NCBI GenBank assembly: GCA_918807975.1
Contig: OU964934.1
Coordinates: 12,772,001-12,836,000 of the forward strand
Source: Aplidium turbinatum
Lineage: Eukaryota > Chordata > Ascidiacea > Aplousobranchia > Polyclinidae
Reading direction: 5' to 3'
Length of the DNA: 64,000 nt
In this document: positions 33,796 through 47,673 of the stretch, in pieces
Layout of the letters: every line of letters begins with the position of its first letter
Position numbering within the stretch: the first letter of the stretch is position 1
Made by a program: the position numbers and the translations under genes
Notes under the pieces: model-generated
The model's input: the letters and a program-made list of their open reading frames with translations, nothing else
Told to the model about the DNA's origin: nothing
The model's database searches: none

Positions 33796-36700
33796 GTAAG
33801 TTTTTGAACATCAGTAAAATTTCTGATTTAATGTTTTTTTGTTTGTTTGATAGCTTATCTGTGCCATTACATCAAGATGAATTAACTGAGTTACAAAATT
33901 AGTGGAGGAACTAGCACGGCAGTTGCAGAATGAATTATATTTTGTCATCATACAGCTTCTGGCAGACATCAATTTAATTCCAAGTTCAGTCAATTTTAAT
34001 ACTCTAACTTTAAATTTGTTTCGACTGTGTTATTTTTTGCAGGGCAATGAAAGTAAATAGGGGCTATAAATATTCAAACATAGTAGACGAAATCAAATCG
34101 AATGCCGTTCAGAGAATATGTTTTGAAGAAGGTCCTCAATTAAACCCTGTCATTGTTCTTTTTCTATCATTTACTGACGTAGGATACACGTTGTAAACCG
34201 GAAGTTGGTAGCCTATGTTAAATTTATTGTGTTTTAAGTGAATTTGGCTGCTGTAACTTTATTTCAAGTTTGTTTGAAGCTTTGTGTGAAGACCTCCAAG
34301 CAGGCATATTTATTATTTGTGTTGAATAGTTATGTTGGGTAACTCGCTCTGTGAAAGATGAACAAACCGACAAACAAAGAGAAAAAGCAAAATTTTATTA
34401 CATGATTTCGTTCTAACTTTTACACAACTCTGTACTTTTAATTTTTTATTCAACTTTTTGATACAAATCGCTCCGAGTTTTTCCAACTTCGAGTTTTCTG
34501 TCTGACTGTTTGGGTTATCAGTACCGCTGGCAAGAGGTTTAGGTGAGTGTTTTTGGATCCGGACCGGGACAATTTTAAGAACTAGAAATTTTTCTAGGGA
34601 AGACGAGAACAAAGAAAACACCACATATTCTTTGGAATTTTATTGTTTTTTTTTTACTGTCTTGTCTGAAGGACCCGAATTTCTCGTTGACACTGGGCCC
34701 AAATTCTTCTTTCAACAGCCTTGTACATTATACAAGTGATAACACACACAGTGACAACATGTGGATATATCTGCCGTTGGTTGGGAAAATACATTTGATT
34801 TTTGTGAAAAAAACTAGGTCAAAAATCATTTATCTACTCAGTTTGGTTGCTTCTTTTCATGAAGTCAATCTTCTTCTGTCATCTTGAAGTGATCTTCTTC
34901 AAGTTTTATACAAGCTTATGAAACGTTATTGAAGGCTGTCATAAAATAAGTGTCATATTTTTTCGGTCCTGGTTCAAATCCTAACGCTATCATTTATTTC
35001 TGCCCAACGGCGTTTTATACTTTCTATACTTATGATGTTAACAAACACTAATACGCAACATAAACTTTAGTTTAGCTCGGTAATAGTCGGGAATTTCCCT
35101 TTCAATTGAAACCAAGGAAATATCCGTAGTGGATGTACATAACAAAAACTCGCTCAATTGATTTCAGTTTCGAGGCAATTTTTGTCAAATAATAAACTCA
35201 TTTATTACGCAAAGGCAACAGGAGAATTTGTCACCATTTAAATGAATATGAATGAGCGAGTAAATGGCATTTCTTCTATTCTAATTAATTACTGTTTGAA
35301 CGACGACTCCATCATATTTGTAATTTGTTTTCTTTTCAGTTAATTGATTGCTTCTGCACGTTCTATTTTTGAGTCTCAGATTCTGCTCGTAGCTGTTTGA
35401 CGTTCTGTAATGTTTTTTTTTTTTTAACAAGAAAGAAAGAAAGTAGCTGACGATGATTATGTTCAATCATTTGGAAAAACAGCAATTAATGAAATCATGA
35501 ATGGTACTTTTCTCTACACATAGAAAACAAATAAACGTACATGATTTATACTGATGAGATCTTGTATTTTTCTTATTAACAACTACACTCAGCAAACTGC
35601 AAGCATTAAAATAAAAAATACCTGCACAAAGAAATACACCAACTTTATTTTAGAAAATATTGTATTAAATTTAGTGATGTTTGTCAGTTACAGAAACCAA
35701 AGCTTTTATCCGTTTAAATGCAACTGAATGGATAAGTAACTTCAATTAACAAATTAAATATATCTCAAATCAAAGAAAGGATATTTAGGATGTTATTTCT
35801 TCATGTACACTTTTTAAAGCGACATTTCACACGGCAACACTGATTGAGACTGTTAATTGTTAAAAAAAGTAATGAATTGTAGTAAAATACACTTGGAAGC
35901 AATAAATAAACGTTATTATGGTTTTATTGAAGTAGCCATTTTGTCTTTATAAACATTTTTTTGTTATCTCGGAACCTGTTGAACAAAGAAAGGCAATGAA
36001 TACAAATCAGGGCTGGTACAAATCCAATTATTTTTTCACATAGAGGTAGCGGGACTAACGTCGCTTCAAGTGTTGACTTTTGTAACATCACCGCATCATA
36101 TCTATAGTTTGTATCTTCATTGCAAAGCTGACAGTTGATTGGTTGGTTTCAACCCCGTCAAAATAGCTTTTAACTGCCGAGCAAACGTTTATTAATATCC
36201 ATTACACATCAAAATAACAAAAAAAACGTACTATAAAATTTGGCGCTGGACACACCATCACCTGGACCATGTTTGTTTTCAACAAAGTTTAAGTTTAACT
36301 TTGGTGTGTGATATATCACTCATCTACTATACTATTTGCTATTGCTGAACGAGTTAAAAGCGGCACATTTTTATTTGTTTAACATCAATTAAGGTCCAAA
36401 TATTGCATCTCCACATGATAAAAGACACCGCCACTTACGGAGCAATATTAATGGGTTTAGGTAGCGATTTCATCTTCACTATTTATTTATATCAAAATGG
36501 ACATTTTACTTTTATGAGCTTTAGAATTATCAAAGAGCGACTACACAAAAGAGAGCTTTGTGGAGTAACGGATAGATATCTGGACAACTCATAGACTTTC
36601 CATATTGCAGACATCATGTCGCCTTTTGTAGGGTTATGATAAAAATGCCAATATTATTAACCAGTTGCATCTCTTGTCTTCAGCTAGTCCTGAATTTCAA

Positions 36701-39700
36701 AAAAGGTGATAAGCTTCAAACGAATTCTGTAAATTTTTTTGTGTATTTAATGTTAAAAGTTTTAATTGAAGAAAACATTTATGTGGTACCTGTACAGCAG
36801 TCTATGCTTTTCGGCTATAATATTGCAACAAGTGACAGCCCGTGTGTAACTCGTCTGAAGGCTTGACTGTTGGTCAAACAACTACAAAACAGAGGATACA
36901 GAAAGTCTTCGTAACAGACTGCTGTATGCTGATTATCGCAATAAAAACATTTTTATAATTTAAAATTGCTGCATTTTCATTTTCAGATAGCCAATCATTT
37001 TCTTCCAATGCCAGTCACGTGCCTCTCGTTACCAATGAGATCCATTCACCGTTTGGAGTTCCTCCATACTCTTACATGAATACCCAGCTTTCACTTGGTA
37101 ACTTTTTTTAGGTCAACCAATAGTTTAAAACTGAGTTTAGCAGTTATTTTGCATATCTGTAAACTTTAAGTCTTATAGATGTTGATAAATGCAGTGCCAG
37201 TAAAAGCGTACAGCTTTATATGCAGACTTTATCACTCAAATGACGATTCGTAGAAGTGCAATTTGTAAAAACTTAGTTGTCCAAGTCAAGGCAATCGTTG
37301 ATTACAAAAGATTGTTTATAGTTTTTATAGTTAGAGTCCATAATCCAAGGAGAGTTTGAGCTCCGAATAATATGTTATTGTAATATCTCACTTTTGTTCA
37401 TAAAACTTTGTTTATCTATATTTAAGCGAAACGTTACATGACAGAAAATTTTTCTCTGGAGATGTGACAAATAAAATGAGTCTGTGCTAAAATATCACAC
37501 GTTTCAGGACCAATTTATGACAGATTCGCTTTTATAAACAGTCCAATATTAAGTATAACCTTTTTGATTAAATCAAATTGCTAAGCCAAAAGAGGTTTAG
37601 GCTGACTTAGTTTAATTAGGATTTGAAAATTGCCTCATATTTGAGCAGTTTTAGGTTTTGCAAGGACGTACGAACTAATCGAAAATACAATTTTCTTTAT
37701 GTTTACTGGACAAATCACGGCGGGTTAACTTACCGAGTTACAAAGAAATGTTTGTCAGAAATAAACCAAGAAAAACATGGAAAATACGCCCAATCTAGAA
37801 TCCATGCTAATATCACATACAACAAATCTCATCCAAATATTTAATATTTGTGTGGAACACGGATGTTTTTTTTTAAATAAGAAATTTGTTCCAGACAATA
37901 ACGCAATTACAACTTAGTAGATCCAAAATTAACATCTACAGGAAGGTTTTTAACTTTGTATGGAAATTACTCCTGTGATTACATCAACGTTGAAACTTAA
38001 TGTGAACTGCACATGCTCTAATTTCTGAGAATGGGCTGACCAGTGACCATACCTCAGCGAACACAAACAAATAGAAAAAAAATTGTAAGGCATTATTTGT
38101 AATACTTTTTACATAACATAGAATTTTATTCACAATCCTAGTTAAAGAAAAACGGTTTCATAAGAAATTAACATATTTTATGAAATTGATATTACGTATT
38201 ATTCTTTTTAACTATGGCTGATGTTGCAAGTCTGTTAAGTCCGGAAATCATTAATATGTGACTTTAAACGTATATTGAGGTATAAAAATGGATTTTTAAA
38301 TTGATAAATTCAAATTACATGTTTTTTTCTTCGAGTAGTTATATTGACCAATATTTGGTATATTAAAAAAAAAACATATCTTCGTCTATTCTGCAGGCTT
38401 TCTTGAAAATAATATCGTGTGTGTTTGGTATAAGCTACCCTTGCCGTACACGGCCATTTTAATTTCAAAATTACTTTAGAGGGGAATAAGTTGTTTACGA
38501 ACAGCAGCTGTTTCAACGTAATCTCTGAAAAGATCGCGTTTATATTTTTTATGAAGATCTTTTCTTTTAATGTTATACCAGACTAAGAAAGCCTAAATAT
38601 TAAAAAAATTAAGATGGAAGAATTGAAAAAAGTAAATTAACTTTTGTTGGCAAAGCTGTGGTTGCCTAATGTGCTTTGTCAAGACAATTAACGTTGTAAT
38701 TTGAATATCTCTGATCGGAACCGTCAAATAAAAGAGCATTTGGTTTGCGTTTTGGAGATCAAAAAGAATATTGACTAAATGGGAGTAAACCTCCCAATAG
38801 AACTGTAGTGTTTATTAGCTTCAGGTGGATTTGCAGACAGTCAAATATTCTGTTGAAGACGACCAATTAAAGATATGTTGTAATCTATTTACTTTCCAGC
38901 TTTCAAATTGTAGAATATGTCAATTGTTTATTTCATTACCGGTAATGACATTAAAATGCACAACCCGAATCCTTATTTGTGTAAATTACGACCTACACAA
39001 CATTTAAGGTTGATTTTAATAATTCGATAATTTTTTTTAACAAAATTGCGCTCTGTTGTTATAGCCTAGGCCTTTGTATGTAGCCTATACCACACGGTGC
39101 ATAAAAACCCCTTGGCTACGCGTATTTTGTTAGTTCTCCATTAGTACCCTCATTTCAGCAGGCTATTTATCATAGTTCTGATACAAACTTACAAAATGGC
39201 GTTGCCAATTTTAAAAGATCTTACAAGGATAACAAGTAGCCTACTTTTTAAAGTAATTCAAAGTTCAATTAACAGTAGCCTATTCTTTTTAGTTTCAAAT
39301 TTGCAAACTTCTAAAATAAATTCTTTACAACCAATTGAGCTATTGTTGTGTATTTATAATGACAGCCCTGTGTTCGTTTGAAGGCATGAGACGAATATGT
39401 TGAGCTTAATTTTTCAAAGTATGAGATATTTTCTCAAAGCATTATTCATTTAGGTAATTTTTGATGTTGGTAATATACGTATGCAGAACATCGTGACTGC
39501 ATAAGAAATCTTGCTGAACAGCCGCAACGGGTTTATTTTCACTTGTTGAGTCAGTTTTTATTGCTAACAAAAAACAAAAAGTGTTTGTCTTAATTTGACA
39601 ATAATTTAAGTAGGCTTACATGCAATTGCACACACGTGTTGGAGGATATTTTTCATCTCATTATCTTCTATTTCGAATCCCACAATTGCCATGTAAACAT

Positions 39701-42700
39701 GCAATATATGTTATTTTATGTTTTTTTTATGTATAATTGTCAATCTCACTTTTGGTAATTTTTTTTTCACAGGAAGCCATTATTTACCTCCTCTTGGATC
39801 GTCGTTTCTTCCATGGTTTCCACAATCTATGCGTGGGAAGAACAGAAGAGGAATGCTACGGAGAGCAGTTTTTTCAGATGCTCAGAGAAAAACTTTAGAA
39901 AAAACTTTTCAGCAACAGAAGTACATCGGAAAGCCTGATAGAAAAAAGCTGGCAACAAAATTGGGTCTCAAAGATTCTCAGGTGAAAAATTCGATGCTGC
40001 TCACACTAAACAAAAACATTCTTAAATATTAGGATGAACATGTGATCAGTGGCAGAAAATCTTTGTGTTATATTTCACATCTGATTTATTTTATTTGAGG
40101 ACAGAAATTACGTTTTGTGTTAACATGTTATTTTTTAGCCCTTTCCGTGTGATTTTGACCGACCACATTCCGTCATTTTTATCAAGACGCAGAGTAGGCT
40201 ATAGTACCCTACTTTGATTATATTTATTTTATTACATTGTTTCACATTCACACCAAAATACAGGAACTGCAGCCTTTAGAAAAGTTGCAGAAACAAAAAA
40301 TTAAGGAAATTATTTTAAATTATGAAATGTCCCGCTGATAAACATGTACAGGAAGCAAAAGGCTGACTAGAAAAAGTTGAGAGGTATCCAAGTTTTCATG
40401 CAAAACCATCGTCAGGCCCAAATTTTTTCAAATAAAGTATGAATATACGCAGTACAGGATATGCAGTAGATTGAGTTTCGCTTTTAGCAGCATGATCGTT
40501 GTTAGGCTAACTTCACAAATGTAGATACAAATGTCTTGTTTTAGCCTGGTGCTACGAGTTGGCTGTGGTAGTAGCGGTTTGCACTAGCTTTTGGAACACA
40601 GTTCCCTGGTCATGTGTTATGACGAATCACTGTGTTCCGAAAGCTAGTGCAAACCACTACTACGACAGCTAACTCGCAGTACCAGGGTAAAACAGGTCTT
40701 TTATATCAAACTTTGATAAAGTTATAAAATACGCAGTATAAATCAACAAGTGTGTGCTAGTTTTTACCGGTAAACAAATTTAATTTTTTTTTATAAATCA
40801 CATTCTCAAATGATTGCCTTTCATCAATTAATAGCAATTTTAATTTTCCTCTTTGTTTGTTTGTTTAGCTTTTTTAGTTTGGGTCTGACAAATGTTTTGT
40901 TTCAGGAAGCACAAAGCTTTTTTTTTCTGTTGGTACATGCAGGGCCTGATTAAGGCTCACGGGGGCCCGAGGCACAGCTAAGTTTAGGGGCCCCTGTTGG
41001 TAATCGCTTTCAAAGCAATGCCATGTAGTCTCTGCGAATGATGAAATATGGGCTAAAATATAGTTCAAGCAAAACTATAACTTCATAAATATTAATTTAG
41101 CCAATTTACCTACAACTTTCTAACAGATATGAACACTTTTATAGGCTACTTATTACAAAAATTATTGGATGAAAAATCTCTCTAACAGATTGGCAATTGA
41201 GCTCATTTCAATTTCATACAGGAAACACTAGCAAAATATAGGCTACATTTGAACTAGCAGATTTTATTAATGGTTCCTTGAAACTAGTGCTGTGTTAAAC
41301 CTTTTGTGGGCCCCGGGGCCAGAATAATTTTGGGCCCTCTATCGTCAAGCAGACCTATAATATTGTGTATATTTTCACTGCATCGACATGGAAATGTGGT
41401 TCATTTCAATAGACCAGTTTAGAAAACAACACAAGTGTAAGTAACCGCAAACACAGGTCTATCATTTTTTAGATACATCTTTGCTCGGAATGAAAGCCAA
41501 AAGTGTTAACAATTTGTAATAAAAAAAATACTAGGGAGCTGGTATACAAGTCATGGCAACTCATGATAAAGAGGAATTGACCAAAACATGTGGATTGAAG
41601 TGTGTGGACAGTAAAGCAAAGGCAAAGGTAAAGTAGTTTCACCCTATATGTTTGGTTGAGTCCTGTCTTTGTCATGAGTTGCCAAGGGGGGTGGGGGGGG
41701 ACTTGTATACCCACTCCAATACTGGCAATGGAACATTATCGGTCACGACGCGGTCATACCATCGTACCACACAAAATTTTGACTGTTTTAACTTTGCCCT
41801 GCTTTGCCGCCCGGTACCGCGCAGATAAAATCTGAGGATAAAACCAAAACTGTAGAAATTATTAATTTCCATTCAGATTTGGCCATCTGGTAACATTATT
41901 GTTTTTCACTATTTTTATGTTTTATCTGGCAACATTACTTGTTCTGTCAACCAGAACCAAGGTGAAAACATTGTGATTGCACGGAATTTGTAAACAAAAG
42001 CAGTGTGAAGCGTTTTGAGGATCAGGTGTTCAATTATTTTTATTCAACATTATTTCATTCCAAGGCAAAGCTTTCATAATTTTATGTAGGTATTCAAGTT
42101 AATTAAAGTTTTTAGGGTATGGTAGCCTAGGTTAGTGGAATGAATAAACAGGTCCCTTGTGTTAAGAATGATTTTTGTTTTGTACCGTACAACTTGTGAT
42201 ATGCCAGGCTTATAAGGTATTTGAAGATAAGAGCAATTTCATGTGCATATATTCAGAAAAAGTAAATACAAAAGAACGTTTGAAAAGTACAGGACAGGTT
42301 TTTCCTGCTCGCAACATCACTAGTCAAGGATATTTATAATTATAGTATTGTAAATGTTAAAATTGAAATGATAATTAAACTATCTGAAATGCTATTTTGC
42401 TTACAGCTAACAATTTTTTAAAACAAAACACTTTTATTGATGAAAATAAATTGAATATGTAAATTCACAAAGGGCCCAACCCCATTTTTTTATTTTACTT
42501 TTTGTGCTTTCCGATTTCTTTCAATGAAAAGAAATTGAATATGTGAATTCAAAAAGGGCCCTCCAGTTGTTTTTTTGTTTATTTCACTATTTGTGCTTTC
42601 CAATTTCTTTCTATGTCTTCTAAATGATACTTAAAAAAAACAGCCAGATTTTTCAAACATATCGGTAAACACATAAAAAATACCCTATCAATTTTTCCAT

Positions 42701-43770
42701 TGATTTTGAAATGGGCCCAACTACAGCAATTGCACTTTAACTTCTCTATAGTTTCTCCACAGAATCCTCACTGAGTGAACTTTGTAGGTATGATGCTTAC
42801 CAGTATGTTTAAGCATATAATCATTACCGAAGTTCACCACAAAAGTAAATGACCAAAATAATTAAAACAGTTGTGCCAAAAACACTTTGTGCCAATTGGG
42901 CCCTTTTTGAATTCATATATTCAATTGCATTCAACCTGTTATATGTTAAATACATTTCTGCAGATCATGTTACTAACGTTATCGCATTTTAACTTTGTTT
43001 TTAGATAGTAATGGTGTTTTTAAAGATGTTTCAGTGTAGTTAGAGCCCAAATTTGTATGCCCCAAATTTGAGGTGTTTTAGTATAATAAAGGCCTAAATC
43101 ATCTTCTTAATGGACAAGTACATGCAGTGAACTTTAGCAACTCAAAAACACTTTTCTGAAATGCAAAAATGTATTATTTGTGGGCCCCTTGAGATGGTGG
43201 GCCTGGGATCCGGGCCCCCCTTGACACGGCACTGCTTGAAATCTATAAAAGTATAGACGCCTACGGTACTAATGTAAAAAAAATTGGGGGCCCCCAAAAC
43301 CAGGGGGCCTGAGGCCTGTGCCTCGTGTGCCTCATGGTTAATCGGGCCCTGGGTACATGTATAGAGATATCAATCCTAATTTTTCTGTAAATTTATGAAA
43401 ATTTGCTTTTGAGCTTGTGCCAATTTAAGAATTCCAAAGTGACGTTGAACAATCGTTTATAATATTTTTCTTTTTTGACAGAAAGTCATAACTCTTCACA
43501 ACTTTGCCGTTTCATGCATTATTTCAGGTAAAAATTTGGTTTCAAAATCGTAGAATGAAATGGCGTAATTCCAAAGAGAGACAAATCCTCATCGCTGAAA
43601 CTTCCACATCCTCCAGCTCCAGTGCAACCGATGAAGATGTAAAAAGATCATCTTGTTGCCTTCAAGAGAGTACATCATCTACGATGTCGGCACAAAACAA
43701 CTGTATTATTGCATCACCGAACGAAGACAGCAAATATTCAGAAAACGTAACATTACTGAAGTCATCTTGA
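33054..43770 (+). CDS. Dbx: Dbx homeobox transcription factor, four exons
   Basis: Exons: 33054-33795, 36987-37097, 39773-39981, 43528-43770; 434 codons plus stop. Junction phases are 1, 1, 0. The N-terminus MLPSIIRPS resembles Dbx MFPSLLRP. Residues 228-241 (FLKFGVQAILSQ) are the eh1-like repressor motif of Dbx. Residues 311-370 are the homeodomain, GMLRRAVFSDAQRKTLEK, QKYIGKPDRKKLATKLGL and QVKIWFQNRRMKWRNSKE, nearly identical to vertebrate Dbx1/2 and carrying Asn51. Dbx proteins are nuclear repressors that pattern interneuron progenitors. The C-terminus is Ser-rich and acidic. The last intron splits the homeodomain between positions 44 and 45. A polyadenylation signal lies at 44037-44042. 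Intron 3 holds nested hAT elements. Identification is firm; Dbx1 versus Dbx2 is not meaningful here. Confidence 0.97.
33796..39772. other. Dbx introns 1 and 2
   Basis: 33796-36986 and 37098-39772 contain no recognised repeat or RNA gene. They are the longest unbroken non-repetitive stretches in the window, unlike the Gas7 and xylose isomerase introns, which suggests retained regulatory sequence. Confidence 0.5.
36987..37097 (+). CDS. Dbx: Dbx exon 2
   Basis: The acceptor is CATTTTCAG and the donor CTTG|GTAACT, phase 1 in and out, 36 internal codons including FGVPPYSYMNTQLSL. No domain is recognised. It is placed by phase and by the Pro/Tyr-rich spacer that precedes Dbx homeodomains. Confidence 0.85.
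39773..39981 (+). CDS. Dbx: Dbx exon 3: homeodomain residues 1-44
   Basis: The acceptor is TTTTTTTTCACAG and the donor CTCAG|GTGAAA. It encodes FLPWFPQSMRGKNRRGMLRR and on through KKLATKLGLKDSQ. The basic N-terminal arm and helices 1-2 with the turn are complete. Confidence 0.97.
40532..40694. repeat. foldback MITE in Dbx intron 3
   Basis: An inverted repeat of about 70-base arms (CTGGTGCTACGAGTTGGCTG at the left; inverse near 40660-40686) around a short centre CATGTGTTATGACG. Confidence 0.8.
41285..43234. mobile_element. hAT element nested in 40940-43351
   Basis: The ends are TAGTGCTGTGTTAA and, inverted, CAGTGCCGTGTCAA. The flanking 8-mers CTTGAAAC (41277-41284) and CTTGAAAT (43235-43242) differ at one base. 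The interior has several AAAGGGCCC blocks, a ~70-base imperfect tandem duplication at 42450-42610 and an inverted-repeat MITE at 41532-41719. Confidence 0.82.
41532..41719. repeat. inverted-repeat MITE inside the nested hAT
   Basis: GGTATACAAGTCATGGCAAC at the left end is matched inverted near 41675-41715 (GAGTTGCCAAGG, then ACTTGTATACCC), with a G-run inserted in the right arm. Confidence 0.65.
43528..43770 (+). CDS. Dbx: Dbx exon 4: recognition helix and C-terminus
   Basis: The acceptor TTATTTCAG is followed by VKIWFQNRRMKWRNSKERQ, the full recognition helix. A Ser-rich tail of about 60 residues leads to TGA at 43768-43770. Confidence 0.97.
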   Translation, partial: VKIWFQNRRMKWRNSKERQILIAETSTSSSSSATDEDVKRSSCCLQESTSSTMSAQNNCIIASPNEDSKYSENVTLLKSS

Positions 43771-46700
43771 AAAATAATATCACTTTGACGTACACTATCG
43801 AGGTGTTTCAAGGTTGTTCCAATTTCTGAAGCAGAATGGGCTAAAGCTTCTCTCATAATTAATACAGTTCTAAAATAAACATTTTTTTTTCACTGCAGCG
43901 CTTTAAAGTAGATTTTTCGCCTCCGTGGTGTTTGCTGCTAAAATACCTACAATAGCCTTATGTAGCTTCATACGATAGCAGTTGTACTACAGTTTGATCA
44001 AAAACTGTTTTATGGCCTACCAATTTATTTATGAAAAATAAAATAATACGACATCATATAAACCCTGCGTTTTTAGTTTGCGTTTGTTACAGCCCAAAGT
44101 TGTGTGTGCTTTTTTAACTTTTTGAAGTTATGAATTTAGTGCTTTTGAAAAATTTATCTTTCATACAGGTTTTAAAAGTGCTTTTACAGCACTTAGACAA
44201 ATGTGTACACAAGTTCATATTTCAAAGTAAATTTGTTAGTTTTGGAAAGAGGCCTGGCGGTGTTGTTACAGCAAGAGTTTCAAAACTATAGCAATAATGA
44301 TATAGCTTGAAACTTATTTCAGATCATCTTTCGTTATCCTTACTTTAAAAGATGTCATCTGGGCGTGAAAAGACATGTTTTCCTCTGTAGCAATATGCTC
44401 ACACTTCAAGAAATGTTTTGCTTCAGTAACAAGGCGTATCACTCAATGAGATGCTATAGAAATTGATGAGGCGTGAGATTGTGATCACAAGAGATAGCAG
44501 TGAATACTAGTTGTAGTATTGGGCTTGATTACCGATGTGTGTGGTCCGATACAACGCTCAATGACAAGGTTATCCACAATTTTTGTTTTTGAGCATTGTC
44601 ATTAAAACAAACACCCGCGGTAAAAGTATTGTTTTCAACGTGAGATGAACCGAAACAGTTTCGTAATGTTGTTAGAATGTTGTAAGTTGAAGCTGATGTA
44701 AAGTGTCAATATCATAAATTTTAATTTAATCTTTTTTTTAATGCCGTTGAAATCAATTTGGAAGAGAATAAGAAGCATAAACAAAAAGGCCAACACTCTA
44801 TTTCAATTTATTGGACAATTCACCGTTTGATATTGTGTCATTTGAAATAATATGTATTTGATTATGAAATAAGGAATTGCTTTCTTACGTGCTCAAATGT
44901 TTCCATATTTCAAAGAGAAATGCAATTTTTTGCTCTGGTTGTTTGTTTTGCATTATTTCACATATTCCAGTTGGCCACGATTTAAACCGAATGTCAATAA
45001 ATCAGCTCAAACAATGTCTTATTGCCACCTTCGGCACGCAACAGTAAATTTAGCTAGGAATTTTCGAAACAAACATACACATAATGATTTTCCAAAAACG
45101 ATAATTTGTCTCCAACTGGCTAATAATATGAAAATATTAGTAATTGGCAAATGTAACCACCATATTTACTTTTCTCTCGTTATGCCGTGTACGATTCCAG
45201 TCTTCGTGATGGTACAATAGGGCCTGAACAAATGGCTTATATCCGCTCTTCATTGACACTTTAATCATTATTATTGTTTGTTTTTGCCGAAACTCAAACC
45301 GCTTTTTATCACACACAGCTGTGATCGTGTGGACTGAATGGATGGACAATCAGACATCGCGATGCCTAATCATTGTCCCGCAAACTCGGTTTAGAAAAAT
45401 CAAGGCTTTACGGTCTAAAGCAATATCAATTAATAATTCCAAAAGTAGGTTGGCTTGTCTTCAATATCTTCGTAACGTCTTGTAAAGTCTTCAAAGATTG
45501 GAAACTCAATGCAGGTTTTGAAAACGAAAAGAATAGTTTTAATAATTTTCTATCAGATAATAAGTTTTTTTAACGGTTTTTCAAACACATCTCATAACTT
45601 CAAACCTGTTCAAAACGATTTTTTTTTCGAAATAAAACAAATGGAAATTTTACCCAATAAAAGCTGTTGACTAGCATAAAACGCTTAACAAAACTTAATT
45701 CAAGCTGTCGGCCGGTAAAAAGATCAAATAGAAAAAAAATTCACATCGTATCATCAACGTTAGACAACGTAAATACTAAATAGTTTACGGTACTTTTTTA
45801 GTAGTCTAACTTTGACAAAATCGGTGGACGTCGAAACGACTTAAAAACAGCAAATTTCGCTGGCTGATGGAAAGTTAAGGCAAGTAGCCTATTTTTGGGT
45901 CGAAAAAAAAAGTATGTTTCAGTTTGTATTTGGAATACTTGCAAGCTCGAATAACTTGGCTTCAGTTGTCAACCCTCCAAATTTACTACCTAATGAACTT
46001 CTTTTAGTTAGAAACAAAAACGAAATCCATTTCCAAAAAACGTAATTCTAACTCAAACAAAAATAAGAAATTTTGCCTCGAAGTGAAGCTGAACATTTTG
46101 AAAGTTCGATTACAACTAATTTTCTCACTTTGTTATGTAGTTTTGTTTCGATCATATCAAGCAGCTTACAGAAAGACGACTTATTCTTTTTGATACTTCG
46201 GCTAATCGGCATTTTTAAACGTGCAAGTTTCATACATTGACGCAATTAGCCTATTTATTCACAAATAAACTTTGTGACTGCAATAAATTGTTCTTCTCTC
46301 TCTGTTCATTGGATGCCGATTTCGGTCACTCCATGAATTAATCCCACCCCAGAACTCCCAAACACCTAATTATTATATGGATATTGTTTGTATGGTTTTT
46401 TCGTATAGATTTTTACCTACGTTCCACTAGGCCTACTTTTAAAAAAAATTCAAGACTTGACACGAAAAGAAAACAGAAATTAGATACGAGATGCGCAATA
46501 GAAGTTTAACAAGCCGACTAACACTATCAGCGATAATATTTTTTTTACGAAACCTCTCAAAATGTAGGCAAAATCTTGAAAAGGTCCCGCTGAACAAACA
46601 CTCGCCAGGTGAGATAAAAAAGAATCAAATATAAAACAGATTTTAAGCGTAGGCTTTATGTTTGATCAAACATACGACAGGCGCTTTGATTCGGCACTAA

Positions 46701-47673
46701 ATGTCAATTGGAAAGGTAGATTGACGCAAAAAAGATTGCTTATTAGATTTGTTTGTTGAATCCGGAACTCGGCCAACAGCGCATACATTTTTGAAACGAA
46801 TCCTTTTGTTGAAATCACGAACTTTCATGTTGATATAACATTTAGAGAATTAAACCAGACATATTAAAGTCGGCAAAAGTTTATTTCCTTTATGAAAAAC
46901 ATTATTTTACATTCAAGTTTAGCAAATAGTTTTTAGTAGAATTATATAAATTTGACACGAGAGAAAAATATTATTATTTTCCAAATGCTTTCCGAAAAGT
47001 TTTGTAGGTGGACGTTAAAAAATAATCAAATTATATAATATCAAAAATATTCATTTTAAATTGGATTCAAGGCATGACGTCCAAACATCGCATGCTTAAA
47101 AAACGGTTTAAAATTGTTTTGTACTATCATGTCTTTCATGTGCTTATAGTGGTAAAGCCTGAAGCGCAAATAAAGAATCTTCTCAATTCGTCTCCAAGTA
47201 TACTATATGGCACCAGACCGAAAAATAGTGAAGAATTTTTCCTTAGGGAAAGACTGAAGAAGTGAAAATAATTGGTAAAAATCTCCTCAGAAAATATTTT
47301 TCCTGGTAATTATTCTCCGAAAAATATCTCCTAAAAATAATTATCTGGGAAAATACCCTCTAAAAAAAAATTAGCAATGTCCATCCGAAGAATTATTTCC
47401 TGGAAAATATATTTACTAGAGTAATATTTTTACTCTAATTACAAACAATCCTTCAAATCAAAGGAAACAATAATGTAAGAACCAGCGGTTGCTCGTTTTG
47501 AATCGAGCGGATTTGCGAAGAATCGAAGGTCGCCCAGTGGGCCGCTCTTGGTAGCCTACAATCCGATAAAAAATAAAACAAATAAATTTTGCGTTCAAAC
47601 AAAATAATTCTGAAATGCGAATGTACAGGCCTACACTCTTGGTCCATAGATTAAATAATTAATTGGCTAAGGC
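43771..47673. other. Dbx 3' flank
   Basis: Apart from the Dbx 3' UTR, no gene, RNA or bounded repeat is recognised. Many small ORFs (for example 44897-45220) have no homology or splice support. Confidence 0.55.
44037..44042 (+). other. Dbx: polyadenylation signal of Dbx
   Basis: AATAAA 267 bases after the stop codon. Confidence 0.5.

Larger units (their letters stand above)
40940..43351. mobile_element. hAT element in Dbx intron 3 (outer)
   Basis: The ends are CAGGGCCTGATTAAGG and, inverted, CAGGGCCCGATTAACC. The 8-bp duplication GGTACATG lies at 40932-40939 and 43352-43359. The ends resemble those of 7177-8800. Most of its length is the nested element 41285-43234. No transposase fragment is seen. 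Confidence 0.9.
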
